From contig NZ_KB908255.1 in the NCBI RefSeq assembly GCF_000382405.1, positions 62,001 through 126,000 of the forward strand: DNA of 64,000 nt. Reading direction: 5' to 3'. The notes beneath the pieces were generated by a model. It saw nothing but the letters and a program-made list of their open reading frames with translations, searched no databases and was not told the DNA's origin. The stretch is from Mycobacterium sp. 141 (GTDB taxonomy: Bacteria > Actinomycetota > Actinomycetes > Mycobacteriales > Mycobacteriaceae). The translations under genes and the position numbers were made by a program. This document shows positions 60,999 to 64,000 of this stretch, piece after piece. How positions within the stretch are numbered: the first letter of the stretch is position 1; each line of letters opens with the position of its first letter.

Positions 60999-61703
60999 TC
61001 ACGACCACTTTTGTTGATGGCGCGGATGGGCGCGATATTCCATGGACCTTTTATTGCGCCGTGGCCACCGCTTGCCCGTGAAATATGCGGCGAGATAGAG
61101 GACGGTAAACACGCCAGCTGTGATGATTGATATGATGAAGAACTGAATGTGTTGACCGCGCGCGATCGGATATTCCCAAATCGCGTCTCCGTAGCCGAAC
61201 CCAGCTGCTAAGGCTACGAGCAGGGCTGCCAGCACTAATGCAAGCAACGGTCTTTCCTTGTCCGTGACATATATGACGACATTCAACGAGCATATGGCCA
61301 TGGTGAGGATGAGAAGCGTCCACGTTTTCCCGGCAGTGGCAAATCCGCTGTAGGAGTCGGGTGCCGGATCGTAGTCCGGCGTATCGCTCGACGGTGGCGA
61401 GCCGTCAGGGGACGGGTCCGGTCGGCTATCGTCGACGTGGAATGCGTAAATCTTGCCACGAATCTTTATGTTTGAGGTCATCATGTAGGCCCGAGACAGC
61501 ATCAAAAAGGAAGCGAACGCGAGCCATAGAAGTCCCGACTTTGCATCCGGTGGATATGCGATGAAAAATGCTGAAACCGCCACGATTATAAAACCTGTCC
61601 AGAAGAAGCGTCGTTCCCGCTGACGGTTGTTGGACGACGTAACCAGCTGAAGTAAAAAGCCGATAGCCCCGGTGACCACAAAAAACATGTTTATATGATG
61701 CAT
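60999..61703 (-). CDS. multi-pass membrane protein, possible T7SS effector immunity protein
   Basis: 234 aa from MHHINMFFVVTGAIGFLLQL. About six transmembrane segments (FFWTGFIIVAVSAFFIAY, LLWLAFASFLMLSRAYMM, WTLLILTMAICSLNVVIYVT, LLALVLAALLVALAAGFGYG, FFIISIITAGVFTVLYLAAY) and a hydrophilic loop rich in Asp/Pro/Ser around residue 120. Lower G+C than the core. It starts 4 nt after the effector stop. Immunity is inferred from position only. Confidence 0.65.
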   Translation of the reverse strand: MHHINMFFVVTGAIGFLLQLVTSSNNRQRERRFFWTGFIIVAVSAFFIAYPPDAKSGLLWLAFASFLMLSRAYMMTSNIKIRGKIYAFHVDDSRPDPSPDGSPPSSDTPDYDPAPDSYSGFATAGKTWTLLILTMAICSLNVVIYVTDKERPLLALVLAALLVALAAGFGYGDAIWEYPIARGQHIQFFIISIITAGVFTVLYLAAYFTGKRWPRRNKRSMEYRAHPRHQQKWS

Positions 61704-61707
61704 ACGG

Positions 61708-63027
61708 CTACTCCGATATCCATTTGTAGATCTTTCCGCCGCCCCACTCGCCGCCGAATGCGCCCGCAGTGCCGCCAATGAGGCCGAGAACAAAGGCCCC
61801 GGGCGGTCCGGCAAGCGTGCCCCCGAGTGCGGCGGCGGGTGCGCCGCCCGCCCACGCACCAGCCCAGCCACCGGCGCCTTTTGCAATAAGCTCGCCGGGG
61901 TCCGCGCCATTGTGCCAGTCGTGGAGGCTGGTCCCCAGCGTGATGAGGTTGCCGACCCCGCCGACGTGTTTGCCGACTGATTTCAGTGCCTCAAGATCCT
62001 GTGTGGACCAGGGCACTCGGTCCCCCCAGTGCCCGCCGGACGGGGCAGCTTTGACGGCACCCGCAGCACCATGACCTTCACCAGCGAGAACTTTGCTGGA
62101 GTTGTTGGCGGCGTCTATGACCTCTTGGGGGATAGCGCCGCCCTGGGCCACGTTTTCGACGAACGCGGTGGCTCCCTCGGGTGACATACCGCTTTCCAGC
62201 AGCCCGCCTCGCACTTTCGCTAAGATGGCGGCCCGGTCAGCAGCCTGCATTTGGTCGACGATGCGGGTTGCCTCATCGATCGTTGTTCGTTCTGTGTGCC
62301 AGGGGACTTGTCCGTGCTGGACAGCGGCGATCAGTTCGAGCCGAGTCTTAGCTTGGGCGCGGGCATCACGGCCGAATACCGGGTCGACTGGCAGTGGACC
62401 GACGATCTGGGTGGCGGCGAAGTCATTGAGGCGTTCACCGGCTAGATGCTGTGATTCAGGGGACGATGCGCCGAATGGTTGGGTGATCGCATCGTAGTCG
62501 TGGAGGCGCTGTGCTGCCGCGGCCTCTTCCTCGGTCATGTAGCCGGGGCGTCCTGGTGAACTCGGGTCGTAGGCGCCAGTCCTGCCCTCCGCCTTGGCTT
62601 TATCGACGAGGGCCTGGTCTTTTGTCCGCTGCCCTGACTCGTTGTACTGCTGTGCCGCTGCCGATGGGCTGCCTGTCACCCCGTCGAGATTGTCAATCGC
62701 TTCAGGTGTGTAGCCGCTATTCGATGCCATCTTCGACTGGGCTTCGGTGAGCACGGAGTTGTAGGTGCCCTGGATTCCTTTGATCTGCGCGAGCGATGCG
62801 CTAACCGCCGCGACGGCCTCTGCGTGTAACCCGCTGGGGTCTTGGTTGTTGTTGATAGCGTCGATGATCCGGTCGTCGATGGCGTTGAGATCGTTGTTCA
62901 GTTTGGTGATCTCGGCCTCGCTGTCGCGCTGAGCTGTCGCTAGACCCGCAGCGATTTTCTCCAAATCTGTCGCAATCTCGGCGATCTCTTTCTTCTTCAG
63001 GTGCAGCCGCTCAGTGGTCTGTGTCAC
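61708..63027 (-). CDS. type VII secretion effector, main part
   Basis: 439 aa from GTG. A helical N-terminal part ([20 protein letters not shown], then [18 protein letters not shown]), a middle of about 250 aa ([20 protein letters not shown]) and a C-terminal Gly/Ala-zipper hairpin ([33 protein letters not shown]) that could insert in membranes. It continues in frame upstream of its GTG into [20 protein letters not shown], so the true N-terminus is the 84-codon frame at 63024-63278. Placed between an EspC-like partner and a membrane protein, like polymorphic T7SS toxins. Confidence 0.7.
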   Translation of the reverse strand: MTQTTERLHLKKKEIAEIATDLEKIAAGLATAQRDSEAEITKLNNDLNAIDDRIIDAINNNQDPSGLHAEAVAAVSASLAQIKGIQGTYNSVLTEAQSKMASNSGYTPEAIDNLDGVTGSPSAAAQQYNESGQRTKDQALVDKAKAEGRTGAYDPSSPGRPGYMTEEEAAAAQRLHDYDAITQPFGASSPESQHLAGERLNDFAATQIVGPLPVDPVFGRDARAQAKTRLELIAAVQHGQVPWHTERTTIDEATRIVDQMQAADRAAILAKVRGGLLESGMSPEGATAFVENVAQGGAIPQEVIDAANNSSKVLAGEGHGAAGAVKAAPSGGHWGDRVPWSTQDLEALKSVGKHVGGVGNLITLGTSLHDWHNGADPGELIAKGAGGWAGAWAGGAPAAALGGTLAGPPGAFVLGLIGGTAGAFGGEWGGGKIYKWISE

Positions 63028-63278
63028 CTCGGCTGACTCGTTGATCGGTGCTTCTGAGCCGTTGCGCCGATACGCGTCCTCGAACTCCTTTTTGCCCGAT
63101 TGAAATCGTCTTGTGCTTCAGTGACGCCCATGCTTGCGCGGTGGTAGGCGTCTGCCTTGGCATTGATCGCACCGGGATCGCCCGCCTGCAACTCGTCATC
63201 GACCAGCCACGGATCGCCACCGGCCTCGCTGATCAACTCGTTGACATCGAGCTGTACTAGACCCTGCGGGCGGCTCAT
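63024..63278 (-). CDS. T7SS effector, N-terminal part in another frame
   Basis: 84 codons, start [20 protein letters not shown]. Good coding sequence runs to [19 protein letters not shown], then turns into [16 protein letters not shown] out-of-frame sequence and stops at a TGA overlapping the GTG of the main part. A -1 shift at the A5 run (63089-63093) joins it to [10 protein letters not shown] of the larger frame, giving a single protein of about 520 aa. Either a disabling mutation, a sequencing slip or a programmed event. Confidence 0.65.
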   Translation of the reverse strand: MSRPQGLVQLDVNELISEAGGDPWLVDDELQAGDPGAINAKADAYHRASMGVTEAQDDFNRAKRSSRTRIGATAQKHRSTSQPR

Positions 63279-63288
63279 CGGCTCAGAC

Positions 63289-63615
63289 CTACGTGCCGAA
63301 CGCCGCGGCCACCGAGTCCAGGCTGGCGGCCCCGGCGTCGTCGGTGCCGATAAACATCTGTTTCGCGGTACCGGCGTTGCCCGCCAACTCCGTCAGCGCA
63401 GTGTGGTGCCCGTGGAGATCCTCCTGGTGCCCTCGATGGGCGGCATCCAAAGCGGCGTGAAACTCCTGCGCCTCGACATGACCACCGAAGATCCCCGACG
63501 AAGGCACGTCACCCAGATGTTCGGCGGCTCGGCGCGCCGAGCCGGCCGCGTTATGGCAACATTCAGCCCCACGCCCAAGTTTCGGCGTGCTGACCTCAAT
63601 CCCCTCAGCTGGCAT
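63289..63615 (-). CDS. EspC-like / DUF2580 small T7SS partner
   Basis: 108 aa, [20 protein letters not shown], helical hairpin ending [20 protein letters not shown] and [17 protein letters not shown]. Resembles the ESX secretion-associated DUF2580/EspC group. First gene of the cassette; TAGCGT at 63627-63622 lies 6 nt before its ATG, so it may be leaderless. Confidence 0.75.
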   Translation of the reverse strand: MPAEGIEVSTPKLGRGAECCHNAAGSARRAAEHLGDVPSSGIFGGHVEAQEFHAALDAAHRGHQEDLHGHHTALTELAGNAGTAKQMFIGTDDAGAASLDSVAAAFGT

Positions 63616-63621
63616 AGTCGC

Positions 63622-63627
63622 ACGCTA
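63622..63627 (-). promoter_or_regulatory. -10 of the T7SS cassette, leaderless type
   Basis: TAGCGT on the minus strand, 6 nt before the ATG of the EspC-like gene. No good -35 at 17 bp. Confidence 0.35.
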
Positions 63628-64000
63628 ACACGCACCGACAGCGCGCAACCGCAACAAAATATTTGCTCGACGGCAAAAGTTGACACCGCAGCGAGCTTGG
63701 AAGTGAGGGTGGCCACATCCCAATCCCGGTACAAGACCGTGTCCAGGGTGCCGTCAGATTACAGACCAGACTATCGCTGTCGACGCAGTTTGAATGCACA
63801 AGTCGTCAGACAACGACGCGAGCCGCAACGTTCCGTCGCCGTTAACAACGTGATGGCCCGCAACAACTGTATGAGACTGCTCTCGCCAGTTGGGTAGCGA
63901 ACGACGGCCCATGCGTTGGGAGCGCAAACAGCGGCGGATGATGCGGCGCGCGGTCAGGTAGGTGTCTTTGCCGATTTCCACGGTGGCGGTGGCACGGTCG
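63628..64000. other. window edge, no assured gene
   Basis: A minus-strand frame open at the edge (VEIGKDTYLTARRIIRRCLR, then QRMGRRSLPNWREQ) ends at 63754. The first 40 residues look coding-like but the tail does not, and no domain is recognised. It may be the end of a gene outside the window. Confidence 0.3.

Noticed and set aside
58252..64000. tRNA-Val(CAC) as att site of the right-hand region
   Set aside because: No second copy of the tRNA 3' end and no integrase within the window.

Overview
The window is a GC-rich actinobacterial chromosome segment, almost certainly from a rapidly growing Mycobacterium/Mycolicibacterium. The gene order matches the M. tuberculosis Rv2708c to Rv2667 block in inverted orientation: DUF7455, YihY, RidA, sigA, ppgK, suhB, cei, DUF4193, dut, DUF3710, DUF3159, ceoB/ceoC, dxs, rnd, hemE-hemY-hemQ, msrB, aftC, zapE, clpC2. 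Many starts are GTG. Several genes have a -10-like TANNNT hexamer 6-8 nt before the start codon, which suggests leaderless transcripts. Heme, isoprenoid and cell-wall arabinan genes are all of mycobacterial type.

Layout. 1-5.03 kb: chromosomal genes that originally lay downstream of sigA (DUF3039, YihY, DUF7455, DUF952, RidA, a LuxR-type regulator, a MarR/F420-oxidoreductase pair). 5.03-19.44 kb: a 14.4-kb integrated phage-like element inserted exactly at the 3' end of sigA and flanked by a 23-bp direct duplication of the sigA terminus. Its minus-strand operon runs from a tyrosine integrase through small phage genes, a replication-type protein with embedded iterons, a WhiB-like regulator and an excisionase-like HTH protein, to a tail-assembly chaperone with a -1 frameshift and a 1547-aa tape measure protein. 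At the far end, on the plus strand, are two copies of a 'Cys-rich small protein + tyrosine recombinase' module with a recombinase remnant and a 40-bp palindrome between them. No capsid, portal, terminase or lysis gene is present, so the element is either a decayed prophage or a satellite.

19.4-50.1 kb: conserved core. sigA and ppgK are separated by a perfect 38-bp palindrome. Next come suhB/cei, dut and its neighbours, Trk potassium uptake regulators, an APC permease, nhaA, dxs, a contiguous hemE-hemY-hemQ operon, a ferritin-like/VIT1 protein, msrB, aftC, a lipoprotein hydrolase lacking its nucleophile serine, zapE and clpC2. clpC2 sits behind twin palindromic operators that overlap its -35 and -10.

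50.2-56.7 kb: accessory regulators and metabolism. These are a PrrB-like kinase with no partner beside it, an SDR/HxlR pair, a FadR/MFS pair, a type I DAHP synthase behind an apparent leader-peptide attenuator, and a canonical heme oxygenase. 57.6-58.3 kb: four tRNA genes (Val-GAC, Cys, Gly on minus; Val-CAC on plus). 58.7-64 kb: a degraded region holding an acyl-CoA carboxylase pseudogene with two frameshifts and a lost 5' end, an unidentified gene, and a type VII secretion cassette: an EspC/DUF2580-like partner, a large effector interrupted by one frameshift at an A5 run, and a multi-pass membrane protein that may be its immunity partner.
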